Positions 20,301-29,200 of a stretch of DNA of 64,000 nucleotides are shown here, piece after piece. This DNA comes from Ypsolopha sequella (taxonomy: Eukaryota > Arthropoda > Insecta > Lepidoptera > Ypsolophidae). Position numbers and translations under genes: made by a program. The stretch is taken from the NCBI GenBank assembly GCA_934047225.1, contig OW203986.1, positions 30,321,221 through 30,385,220 of the forward strand. Reading direction: 5' to 3'. The notes below the pieces were generated by a model. That model did no database searches. It was not told where the DNA came from and saw only the letters and a program-made list of their open reading frames with translations. Position 1 is the first letter of the stretch. Every line of letters begins with the position of its first letter.

Positions 20301-22364
20301 TTTTGCCCGGACTCGTAAAATGTTTACCATCACACGGCATTTGTCACGTGATTAACAGTCGTATGAAACTTAAAGCGTGTAAAAACGTTGCTCTAGAATA
20401 TCCGCTATTAGTTGATTCGAATCATACTTTTTCATTTCACACTGAGAATCGCGGCATGCGTAACCTCGGAAATAGGTTAGTCAAAGTCAAAGCATTTATT
20501 CAGTAAATAGGAACGATATTGCACACTTTTACGCGTCATTTTAACAATATATTCAGTTTTAATAACTATGTCTAGCATAGTTATACCTAGTCAACACTTA
20601 AACAAAGGCAGATAATAATGTCGATTCAGTGTAACACGACTTAACTTATCTGACAGGCGTAAACTTAATTTAAGCGTTGTCTTTTTCTTTCTGTGTCGAA
20701 AAGACAAGGACAGGACGCTAAAAATAAGTTCTGTCAAATAAGTTAAGTCATGTTGCACCGAATCTACGCCAATAGTGATGTTTATATAGTAAGGCGAAAT
20801 TTAGCGACGTTATTAGGCAGATATATAGCTTAAACGGTTTTTGTTAACTATTTTTATAGATAGGTCGCTTCAAACGTAAAAATTAATCCATGCGAAGCCA
20901 AAGGCAAAAAGAAATTTGAAAACGGTTTGGAGAAATGGGCAACAAAAAAATTTCCAGTGTAATACATTGTCGAGGAAATATTTCTTGTAATTAGTTTGTT
21001 TGTTTTATTACAGGCATCAGTCTGGTCGATGAGAATTCGCCGTTAGAGGAAGACACGTCCAGTTTGCAGCTAGTTGAAGGAGTGCAGGTAAAAGATTTAA
21101 CAAATATATCCACCTTGAAGAAAACACTCTTGTACATTGTTCACAATTATTATTTTACTTTATTAACATGTTTTACCCAACCGGTTTCGAATATTTATTA
21201 ATTTTCAAGGGCTTTTTAGGTTTTAGGTACTAGGTACGTGCTATAAACAAATTATGTTGTCACTGTCTAAAAGAGTGTTTTCTTCAAGATGCTTTCCAAG
21301 TTTCACCAAGTGCCCAATTCGCAATTAAAAATTATATTATTCATATGCATCTTTATTTTCTTAAAAATAAGCCAAGTGTAATCTCTAAAAACTTTCAAAT
21401 ATAATAAGATTCCATTTAAATGAGGATACGTGACATTTGGCACAGTTTTTTTCGACATACCTCTATCAAATAAATTTGCATTGAAATCGTCTTTCGCGCA
21501 TGCCTAGCTCGAATGTACTATAAGGTTGTTTTCTTCATTAAAATGTCTATAATGTAAACCAGTAGTGCCCAAATTCGCGGGTGCCTGGTAGCCCGCGGCC
21601 TGTTTTCTAGGCGCCCGCCAACAAATTCGGATAAAAAATTCAAGCACACAAATTTGATTAAATCGGGTAAAATTAAATAAACACTAACTTTTCACAACAT
21701 GTTCTGTATGGAACCTACGTTCCTATTTCTGTCATGAATCTCGATATTTCACAACTTAATGGAAACACTTCGTTTCATCAATAAAGTGGAAGCTGAATTA
21801 GTTCACAGTAATATCCCCAAAAGCACAGACAATAAAAGCGATGACGTTTTCCAGCTAATGGACCCTGTTTAATTCAAAAGCGTTCGTATTTGTGCACTTG
21901 TGTTTCGAGACAACTTATCAATGTGAACGGGCTTTTGATCAACTAAAAGTGATATGGACCAAGTACAGAAGTATGCCAAAAATTGTATGGTTTTGGGGTG
22001 CCCAGAAATTACCAACTAGACTTTAAGAAGCTATCTGAAAACGTGAAAAGCCAAGTATCACATTAAGTTTGTGCTGTTCCGGTCTATCATTTTTGCACTA
22101 TGTCATAAGTCATTACATAATAAATAAAAAGGGGTTAAGTTCTCTACAAGTTTTAATTCTCAGCGGTGTCCGCAAACCACGTTGGGATTTTCAAAACAGC
22201 CCTCGGAGCAATAAAAGTTTGAAATCAAAACTGATTGGCGTTGTTTTCAGGTGGCATACAGCATCCCTGTAGACAACAGCACCCCCGAGTCAAGCACGGG
22301 CGGCGCCGTGGCGGCCTCGGAGCTCTCTCTCGAAGAGTTGATGGCGCAGATGAAGTCCATGTAG
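8249..22364 (+). CDS. Uba5: Uba5: UFM1-activating E1 enzyme, nine exons, complete
   Basis: Ubiquitin-like modifier activating enzyme 5 adenylates UFM1 with ATP, holds it as a thioester and passes it to the E2 UFC1. Exons are 8249-8385, 8686-8821, 10421-10617, 12364-12550, 12684-12795, 14795-14892, 15847-15973, 21014-21087 and 22251-22364. They total 1182 nt (393 aa; human about 404), all with GT..AG introns and matching phases. Visible landmarks are the nucleotide-binding loop GVGGVGS (Gly72, 74, 77), [13 protein letters not shown], zinc cysteines 217/220 and 294/299, catalytic Cys241 in [11 protein letters not shown], the UFM1/LC3-binding motif NEWGISLV (329-336) and the C-terminal UFC1-binding helix [12 protein letters not shown]. 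The start follows the family N-terminus ([15 protein letters not shown]). The reading frame stays open 35 codons upstream to an ATG at 8144, so a longer N-terminus is possible. A variant poly(A) signal ATTAAA lies near 22712. Family assignment is very secure. Confidence 0.97.
8686..8821 (+). CDS. Uba5: Uba5 exon 2 (ATP-binding glycine loop)
   Basis: Residues 46-91. It begins [12 protein letters not shown] and carries [15 protein letters not shown], the ThiF-fold nucleotide loop. Acceptor ttccag, donor GTGAGT, ends in phase 0. Confidence 0.97.
8930..9315. repeat. Interspersed repeat with 'cttgcccattcttcttagc' end (LINE-tail-like)
   Basis: The segment near 8935-8985 recurs inverted at 23822-23872 and 56622-56690 (gcccattcgattagtcttgctaagaag). 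The following roughly 300 bp is AT-rich with several AATAAA-like signals, as in a retrotransposon 3' end. It lies in Uba5 intron 2. The family is not identified. Confidence 0.5.
10421..10617 (+). CDS. Uba5: Uba5 exon 3 (adenylation core)
   Basis: Residues 92-157. It carries [17 protein letters not shown] and [10 protein letters not shown], both strongly conserved in UBA5. The acceptor is ttctgcag and the donor GTAAGA; the final codon is split TG|C. Confidence 0.97.
11340..11805 (-). pseudogene. Degenerate non-LTR retrotransposon (RT C-terminal fragment)
   Basis: The minus strand can be read, with interruptions, as a reverse-transcriptase C-terminal region: pieces such as [12 protein letters not shown] and [19 protein letters not shown] resemble the 'WFGHv.rM ... 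AkevCkDRs.W' region common in insect LINE proteins. Stops and lost frame show it is dead. It sits in Uba5 intron 3 beside a separate 'cctagttcgtccactg' repeat. Confidence 0.65.
11809..12243 (+). repeat. Interspersed repeat 'cctagttcgtccactg' family, copy 2 (full)
   Basis: About 435 bp, opening with a catcatccatc run and cctagttcgtccactgctgg and ending atttatttggggacaaaaag. It is nearly identical along most of its length to 2733-3150; 30401-30710 and 61611-61794 are shorter copies. Its short open frames are not conserved as protein. Probably a SINE or a LINE 3' end. Confidence 0.7.
12364..12550 (+). CDS. Uba5: Uba5 exon 4
   Basis: Residues 157-219, containing [15 protein letters not shown] and [14 protein letters not shown]. 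The first zinc-ligand cysteine (217) is at its end. Acceptor cacccag at 12363; a closer AG at 12367-12368 would give an immediate stop and is rejected. Confidence 0.96.
12684..12795 (+). CDS. Uba5: Uba5 exon 5 (catalytic cysteine)
   Basis: Residues 220-257. It starts with zinc ligand Cys220 (CAPPLVV) and carries catalytic Cys241 in [13 protein letters not shown]. Donor GTAAGG, ends in phase 1. A mariner begins only 40 bp into the following intron. Confidence 0.97.
12836..14130 (+). mobile_element. Mariner element (1.3 kb, DD34D), inactive
   Basis: A Tc1/mariner transposon in Uba5 intron 5. The ends are imperfect inverted repeats (5' gggcggctgatatgtaatct; 3' complement gaggctgaaaagtaacc), flanked by TA on both sides (12834-12835, 14131-14132), so the full 1295 bp is present. 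The inner frame encodes a transposase-like protein. It is a different mariner lineage from the two in Msh5. Confidence 0.88.
12993..14003 (+). pseudogene. Broken mariner transposase
   Basis: Homology begins [13 protein letters not shown] at 13017. There is an in-frame TGA at 13118-13120, a frameshift in the A-run near 13241-13249 and a further stop just after it. From 13299 a 234-codon frame carries the catalytic triad: [13 protein letters not shown] and [12 protein letters not shown], with 34 residues between the second and third Asp (DD34D). The C-terminus is lost in a T-run at 13981-13993. It cannot make a full transposase. Confidence 0.9.
14191..14270. repeat. Short 'ggttccgtac' element
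   Basis: Contains gcaagtgcgagtcggac, agggttccgtacc and the inverted end ctacggaaccct within 80 bp. It looks like an internally deleted copy of the family seen at 16151, 34110 and 60680. Confidence 0.6.
14467..14484 (+). repeat. Poly-G tract
   Basis: An almost unbroken run of G in Uba5 intron 5, strikingly unlike the AT-rich surroundings. Assembly length may be unreliable here. Confidence 0.8.
14795..14892 (+). CDS. Uba5: Uba5 exon 6
   Basis: Residues 257-289, with [20 protein letters not shown], matching the human FGTVSFYLGYNAMQDFFPT segment. Acceptor tgttatag, donor GTATGT. Confidence 0.96.
15205..15726. repeat. 32-bp GC-rich minisatellite, about 16 copies
   Basis: The unit reads gatcgactaacgcaaggcg followed by tagcgagcgaggt. 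Copies differ by single changes only (acacaa for acgcaa, gattga for gatcga), so the array is young or homogenised. It lies in Uba5 intron 6, 120 bp before exon 7. Confidence 0.95.
15847..15973 (+). CDS. Uba5: Uba5 exon 7 (second zinc cysteine pair)
   Basis: Residues 290-332. [17 protein letters not shown] holds zinc ligands Cys294 and Cys299. The exon ends inside the NEWG binding motif, which continues across the next intron. Donor GTAACC. Confidence 0.96.
16151..16385 (+). repeat. 'ggttccgtac' element, left part
   Basis: Starts accggccaagtgcgagttgg and continues gagggttccgtaccacc, as in the other copies of this family. The matching right end (ctgaggtacggaaccc) is at 20130-20147. The LINE between them appears to have landed inside this element. 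Confidence 0.6.
16589..16750. repeat. 87-bp tandem duplication in the LINE 3' end
   Basis: 16589-16663 and 16676-16750 are near copies (attatattacacatgtcaaa ... cacttatcaataag). The RT stop codon lies in the second unit. Confidence 0.85.
16691..19231 (-). pseudogene. LINE reverse transcriptase frame (846 codons, probably one-frameshift lesion)
   Basis: A long open frame with endonuclease-end residues CGDFNIDIL, then reverse-transcriptase blocks: [59 protein letters not shown], the catalytic LFADDS and the thumb motif KTKCMNF, ending [19 protein letters not shown]. The endonuclease start is in another frame (19101-19508), shifted at the A-run near 19121-19128. Apart from that the RT frame is unbroken, so insertion was fairly recent. 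Confidence 0.88.
19101..19508 (-). pseudogene. LINE endonuclease N-terminal part, out of frame with RT
   Basis: Encodes [20 protein letters not shown] and [10 protein letters not shown] and [11 protein letters not shown], typical of AP endonuclease domains of LINEs (the TEH and VYRP blocks). It ends in the same sequence where the RT frame begins. A one-base change in a homopolymer would explain the break; natural frameshifting or a sequencing error cannot be excluded. Confidence 0.8.
19801..20147 (+). repeat. 'ggttccgtac' element, right part
   Basis: Includes the (cagacaga)n stretch near 20078-20095, aatcctataagggttct and the terminal ctgaggtacggaaccc, the layout seen at the 3' end of other copies (34549, 42390). 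Confidence 0.6.
20621..20764. mobile_element. Palindromic MITE, copy 2 of the 6052 family
   Basis: Inverted arms gacttaacttatctgacagg and its near complement around tctgtcaaataagttaagtc. The central segment caaggacaggacgct is shared with 6052-6216. In Uba5 intron 7. Confidence 0.75.
21014..21087 (+). CDS. Uba5: Uba5 exon 8
   Basis: Residues 332-356: completes NEWG|ISLV, then an acidic linker. Acceptor tattacag, donor GTAAAA. The intron before it is about 5 kb because a LINE and older repeats were inserted there. Confidence 0.93.
21560..22035 (+). pseudogene. hAT transposon remnant (dimerisation-domain fragment)
   Basis: The left end cagtagtgcccaaattcgcg plus the 'gcccgcggcc' motif is hAT-like. 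At 21901-21972 the frame reads [18 protein letters not shown] then TKYRS, which fits the conserved C-terminal dimerisation segment of hAT transposases. There is no long open frame. In Uba5 intron 8. Confidence 0.65.
22251..22364 (+). CDS. Uba5: Uba5 exon 9 (C-terminus and stop)
   Basis: Residues 357-393 then TAG. VAYSIP matches human VAYTIP, and [12 protein letters not shown] matches the UFC1-recruiting tail SLEDLMAKMKNM. Confidence 0.96.
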   Translation: MAYSIPVDNSTPESSTGGAVAASELSLEELMAQMKSM

Positions 22365-22711
22365 ACGCGGTAAAGCTTCCCTTTGATACAGCCATATTTA
22401 CATTTCGTCCGAGCTTGTGCTGTGTGATCTACAGTTCGGACCAGTACAGACAGACAGTACAGTAGCCACGGATATAACACAACACATCACATCTTATGAT
22501 GTCTATTTTTGACCTCATGCGTTCGCAAGCACCACGCCCCCTGATATCTGTGGACACATTCTCGAAGCTTCAATGAGAAAGATGTTGCGTGGTGGAATAT
22601 TGCGTGGGGTGACAGCTAACTTCACGTGCGTCTACGTACTGGCCTGAATTATACTTTGTAATAGTAGAGTGGTGGCCTAATATATATATTGCGTTGGCCA
22701 AGAAATATTAT

Positions 22712-22717
22712 ATTAAA
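22712..22717 (+). promoter_or_regulatory. Uba5: Possible Uba5 poly(A) signal (ATTAAA)
   Basis: The only near-canonical signal seen between the Uba5 stop and the Msh5 3' end on the plus strand. About 350 nt downstream of the stop. Position alone supports it. Confidence 0.35.
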
Positions 22718-23137
22718 TGTGATGAACAAAACGATATCTCAATTAATGAACGGTGTGCTTTTTATAAAAATATACGTATTTTAATGCGTGCAGACTTGCA
22801 CAAACGTGTCAAATGTAGACTGAATGTTCATGCATAAAACAGTTTTGGAATCAAACAAATATTGAGGATAGAAGTTTTTGTATCGTCAGTCACAAAAATA
22901 TAAAACAATTATAAAATGAAAAAATGCATTCATATCTTGTTAAAATGCATTTAATGACATTACACATAAATTATGCATTCCTTACTTTACAAGTTAAGTT
23001 TAGGATAATTGATATAAACTTTAGGTTGTTATTTTTTATATATTACGAATTTTGGAATTTAAAATATTTATTGAATACCGTTGTTAATTTTAAGCAAATG
23101 AAGAACATCATTAAAATTATTTATATTATCATCACGT

Positions 23138-23143
23138 TTTATT
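23138..23143 (-). promoter_or_regulatory. Msh5: Msh5 poly(A) signal overlapping the stop codon
   Basis: On the minus strand the end reads AAT TAA TAAAACG: AATAAA starts inside the stop codon. If used, the 3' UTR would be only about 20-30 nt. More distal sites could also be used. Confidence 0.45.
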
Positions 23144-23237
23144 AATTATCTTCTGTGAGCAAGTCAGTCTTTATTATTTCAGTAAACATTTTTAGCTTTG
23201 CGGATACCTTCCTGTTCTCTGAAGGAAGTGTGTTGTC
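23142..23237 (-). CDS. Msh5: Msh5 exon 17 (C-terminus and stop)
   Basis: Residues 782-812, DNTLPSENRKVSAKLKMF then TEIIKTDLLTEDN, then TAA. Acceptor atttgcag. Confidence 0.88.
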   Translation of the reverse strand, partial: DNTLPSENRKVSAKLKMFTEIIKTDLLTEDN

Positions 23238-26200
23238 CTGCAAATAAAAAAAATAAAATGAAATGACTCAACGATCCTTCGTAGGTTACTTAGATACAAA
23301 AATATAAAAATTGTGTATAAACACACCATCATAGACTTCATTACAACTGCTGATCTTTCGACAATGTGCCGTTCTATGCCACTAGAAGCTGCCACTTGAT
23401 GCGCGAAACTGCTACTGATGGAACCTTCTGTTAGACGAAATAAAAATACAGGTTCACCATCTTGCATCATGTGTTCGAACCTCTGAAACAAAATGTTAGA
23501 CTTTTAAGCGCCATTTTATTTGAGCAGTTTTAGTTCTCGGATTTCCAATTAATGGCTCTTAATGAAATGAAATATATTTATTTATGTAATGTAGGTATAA
23601 CAGATACACATATTACAGGTCAGTTTTAATGTAATTAAATAATCTATGTGTATAGGTAATAGTTTTATGTCATAAATAATAATATGGGGAAATATGCTGG
23701 GGAATAATAAAGGTTGGGTTTCCTTAAATTTAATAAAAAAATACACTTGAATAAAATAAAAATATAGGAATAAGGAATAAATAATATTATAAATATATGT
23801 AATACATATAATAAATATATGCCTAGCTCCGCCCATTCGATTAGTCTTGCTAAGAAGAAGGGCAAGAATTACAAATAATGATTATGATAGTATCACAACA
23901 AAATCTGACCTGATATTTGACATGTGGCGTGTCGATAATATACTCTGGTAGCTGCAGCATATGAGTCGCCAGTAACACATGAGGACAGTGGAGCTCCCGA
24001 CACAACAGACTGTTGATGCAACTAGCGAGCAACGCTATGCCGTCCACTTCTGAGGTGCCTTTACCGAACTCGTCGATTATTAGCAGGGAGTTGCTGGTAG
24101 ACTCTTGTAGGGCCAAGGACATCTTAAACAATAAATGGTGGTATCTTAAATTCATACTTACGTCAGTGTAACAGAGGATTAGGTAGATACAACAGATCAG
24201 CTTCGTAACTTACCTGCCTTAAATCAATGAGAAAAGCAGACATATGAGCCGCGACACACTCAGTTGATTGTATTCTCGTATGCAAGTGAGTTATTACCCC
24301 GATTGTAGCCGAATCCGCCGGAACAAAACTACCTATGTGTGCGAAATACACGATAAGACCTGAAAATTTTATATGCTTTTAGAAATGAAAGGGCTACTGA
24401 TACGCCATTTAATATAGACATGGGACTTGGATATTATCAGATCTCTATCGAAGAATGTATACTCACCTATCTGCTTCATATAAACAGACTTGCCACTCGC
24501 ATTGGGTCCAGTAAATATTTTGACCAGTCCGTCATCCATTCCTGATTTAAAGTCATTTGGAACGAAGCTTTCACAACTGATCATATGTAACGGGTGTTTG
24601 CCTTGTTTTATATCGATGACTTTATCGTTGGTAAGCTCGGGTCTTACGAACGAAAATTCTTTGCATACTTTTGATATTGTAATTAAACTGAAAGATATAC
24701 ATCATGCACATTACAAGTTTTAAAATGGTACCTAATTTAATCTGAATTTTAAAGGAAGTTTACCAATCCAGTTCTGCCAACTTTTCAATTACCGCAGATA
24801 GTGTGTGAAGGTTTTCCAATATTATCGTTGTCAGCCTCATCATTATTTTGGTCTCGTGCTCTACTATTTCTGGATAGGTATCTCCAATCATTATATCTAG
24901 TTCTGAGAACAAAATCTTTAATTGAATTTGCTTATACGGATATTTTCACCACGCTCGACTGATTTTTGCTATAACACACTATTTAAGGGACTTTCTTATG
25001 TAAAGAACAAAGTTACAAGATTAATGACAAAAAATCGAGGAATTTACCTTCACATCCTTTACTTTTGTAGTGGATGTAATCATTGTTTTGAAACTGAAAA
25101 TATGAAACACGTCAATTGTTTTGCGAAAATCTAGGAGGAAACAGGTTAAAATTAATTTAGAAATCATCTTGTCCTTACTGAGCTGACTGGAATATCTGCT
25201 CTCGGCCGTACTTGCTCCGACTAGTTGTAACATATACATGCAGGCAGACAGACGTCATAAATCATTGCAAGAATATATGCATTCGATTTTCTATGTAATT
25301 AGCCATTTGTCCTTTACAATTTCCAGTAAAATACATATGATAATTTGTTTTATACGTATAGAGAAAAATTTTGAGCTCACCATAAACCTCATATTGGGCA
25401 GTTCCTTCTGTTCCACGGTGAGGTGGTCCTCCCACGCCTTAACTCCAAGTAGGTAGCCCAGGTGTGGCATGTACAGCATCGCGCACTCGTCTATGAAACT
25501 CGGGAGTCGCTCCAGCTCCACTTTAGCTGTCTCTGACATTAGCGCCTGCAGCTGAGCCATTGTTTGTTTCTCTACAAAAAATATTTTATTTCATTTTATT
25601 TTTTCATATTTTACTTTTAATTTGTAACACAGTACAAAATAATATCACAAACGTTACGAAGGTAGATATTACTAGCTAATATTTGTAACTCAGACAGATT
25701 CTTAATGTTTAATTACAAAATTAAATGGTCAACAGTATAAAAAATTACTAAATTCAATAGTTAGCTTACTTTTATCCAATTCCGGGTCTACGCCAGGTTT
25801 TACAGTGAATTTCCCCTCAGTCTTTGACGAATCAAAGTCGATTATCCTGTTCATGTAGAGTGCCATCTGAAATATTTTATCATGTAAAAACGGCGATGAA
25901 ATTAATTTTTGGATGTAATTTTGTGATATAGTCAAAACTTTCATTGACCCATTTGTCTATAATTTTTTGTAATAAAAGCGTGTCAAGTTTGTCAAGGGAC
26001 TTTTCGCGATAGTATCTCGTACCTCATACAGTTTGTTGTTGTCACATGATCCCAGCTGGTTAAGGAACTCGCAGCCTCCAGGTCCATTCTCGCACATCTC
26101 ACAGATCAGAACAGCGTTGTATAGCGTCTGGAAATATATGCAATAGTATGAAACCTAGAGGGATAGTAGATGGCGTCATGTAGGGAAAACGGTCTAAGGG

Positions 26201-29200
26201 CGTAGTTGTCAATGACAGCTTAAAAGGCTATGCGAATTTTATTTTTGTCACTGTCACTCCAAGCGAAAAATCGCGCAGTGTAAGAGGGGCGGATTCAGGG
26301 CAAAACGGAAAAAAGTTGGTTTTATATTTTTATTAAAAAAACTAAACTAGCTAGCAAATTTTCCAAAATTAAATGTCTAGATATTCTTGAAACCCATCTA
26401 ATACAATATGTTTGAGTTCTGTACATGGCTGCTACTCGTCAAACGAGGAGAAAAAGTGTGTTAGAAGACGTCATTTCAACAATTATTTCTATCGAGGAAA
26501 GTTTATCCAAACATGTTTTCCAAAATCAAATCCCTAAATTATATAGTCAAAATGCATATACCAGAAACTGATTATAATTGTCCGTGTATTTCATGAAATA
26601 CACCCGTATTGTTTTCGCCTATCGCCTTAATATCGGATTAACCTATTTATTCTGCTCTAAAGAAAATCCTGGTCATTTTTCAAATTCGACATCGCAAATA
26701 GAGTTAGATAGGCCTCACTTATTAACATACATTACCTAATCATATATTGTGTTAATTAAGTTAAATAAGTAAGCTAATCGTAAGTTTGTTGTCCACTATG
26801 GAAGAGCGGAGTCTCCTACTACAGGTATTATTTTACTTAAAAGAAGGCTCCAACAACCTGTAAAAACCTATGATTGTGTTAATGAAATAATTTTGTATTG
26901 TATTTGTATTGACACCTTACGGAGGAGCCCTGAGCATATTATTCCCAGGCAATCCCGCAACTGGGATCTAAAGGGCTTGCGTAGAGTTGGTCGTCCCAAA
27001 GAAACAAGATGCACGGTCAAGAAAGAAGCAGACGCTTTTGGCCTAGCTAGAGCGACGTTATTTTATTGCCCTCTGCCTCGCTGTGGGCCTTAGGATCATA
27101 AGTAATGTTGTTTATATTGTGATAATAATTAACCTTAATCGCGAGTTTTAATCCTCCGTTCTCTGTGTTTACATACTCATCCAGTACACGCAATATTTAT
27201 AAAGCAATCCGAAGTCGTTTAAACTTACGTTATAAAGCGATTTCCATTGAAATGGTTTTGCTGACAACGCCTTGATCTTCGTCAAGATTCCCTGAAATCA
27301 TAATTACGTTTAGAATGAGGAAATATTTGGGCCACACTGTCGGATCATTCGCAGTAGTTCCATTGTCGAGTTCCATGATGAAACTACCACGAATTTTCAA
27401 GGATTTTGTTTGTACTAGTTTTGGTTAAATACCTATACAAAATGTGATTTTCCTGATAACACTTAGCCAAAACTATCTGTAAGTGAACAAAACCAAGGTT
27501 CAATTGCCATTTCATAAATATTTTCGTCTCCCCATACTTGGTAATGGCATGCCTCATATAGCCAAACAACATGGAAAGAAAAATCATGTCATCGAACCCA
27601 GGCTTGTTCTTGAACATTTTTTTTAAATTCACAATCCACCGCGCCTGATGGAAAGCGTTGATGAGACCTAGGATGAAAAGCGCTCGCCCAGAAAGTGAGA
27701 GAGTAAAAGCAAGCGAGGCAATAATCAGTTGTTCGGGGACTTCCGCAAAATCTACGGAAGTCGGTAAGGGACGAATGACTGATAGGTAGCGGTACGGTTT
27801 ATGAGGTCTGACATTAACTGCGCTTAGTAATTTTTTCTCTATCGCACTGAGCAATTTTGTGCGCGAATGAACACATGCGTTAGTCCCCCACCACTTTTGC
27901 CGAGCAGTCAAAAATATATTAATATATATGATGGTTACAGGCAGTTGCATAGTATTAATATATACTATGCAACTGCCTGTAACCATCCTCAGTATCAAAG
28001 AAACGTTACATTGGGGTCGGAGACTTACATTGATGTTCTTGATGAACCTCAAGGAAGAGCAGATGTTCCTCATGATGACGTCATTCTGGCCTCGCATGAA
28101 GAAAGCGATCACGTCCAGCCGTTGGTTCAGTGTAGCTATGTCGTTTGTAGGATGTTGGAGGAGCACCCTGGATTTGTTTACATTTTAGATGTATAACTTA
28201 AGGGTGTCTTCAACATTATCATCACATACAAATACTGTATCGCCCAAACAATTTGGGTATATTATGTCATCGATTTTTTCCGATTTTCGACCTCCCCCCC
28301 TTGACATTTATTATCGAATGACCCCAGCCTCTCACAAAACTGATGTAATTTTCATTAACATTATATCATTAAAGAAAATTAAATCTGGATGTGAGGAGCT
28401 TTGAACCGGGATTCGAACTCGGGACCTCTCTCTCTAGCGAGTTCGAATCCCGGTTCAGAGCTCCTCACATCCAGACTTACTTTTATTTCTGCGTTTCTAT
28501 ACTGCAATGATACGAGGGTGAATCCAAAAGTTCTAAGCCCGACCTACAAAGAGGTATCAAATCTTTGTAAATCTACCGTCATTTGTTAGTATTTTTTTTC
28601 GTGATTGATTGTGTGAAGTTGAAGTTCGATACTGCAAGCTATTATTTTTTTGTGATATTTTGTATAACGCAGTCTGACGGGATTTTTCACAATGGAGAAA
28701 ATTGAACACCGTGCTGTGATTAAGTACCTTTAAGGTCTTTCACCTAAACAGATTCATGAAGATATGGAAACAACATTAGGGGAATCTGCTCCATCGTATT
28801 CCACTGTCAAAAAGTGGGTAGCTGAATTTAAACGCGGTCGGGAGACCATTGAAGATGATCCAAGGAGCGGAAGGCCTTCAACGTCTACCACTAAAGAAAA
28901 CACTGACAAAATTTGTGATCTCATCCTAGGTGACCGACGATTGACCATTAGTAGGATAGCTGAGATCACAGGCATCAGTTATGGCCGAGTGCAAAACATT
29001 ATAACTGTAGAATTGGGGTTCCGTAAGGTTTCTGCTCGCTGGGTCCCAAGATTGCTTTCAGCTGACCAAAAACGAGTCCGATTCACAATTTCGCGTGACT
29101 GTTTGGAACTTTTTGAGGCAGATGCTGAGGATTTTATGTCTCGTTTTGTTACCATGGATGAAAGCTGGGTTCATCACCATACTCCTGAAACAAAACAGCA

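Noticed and set aside
28387..28479. Intact tRNA pair
   Set aside because: T-arm motifs are present but acceptor, D and anticodon arms are not.
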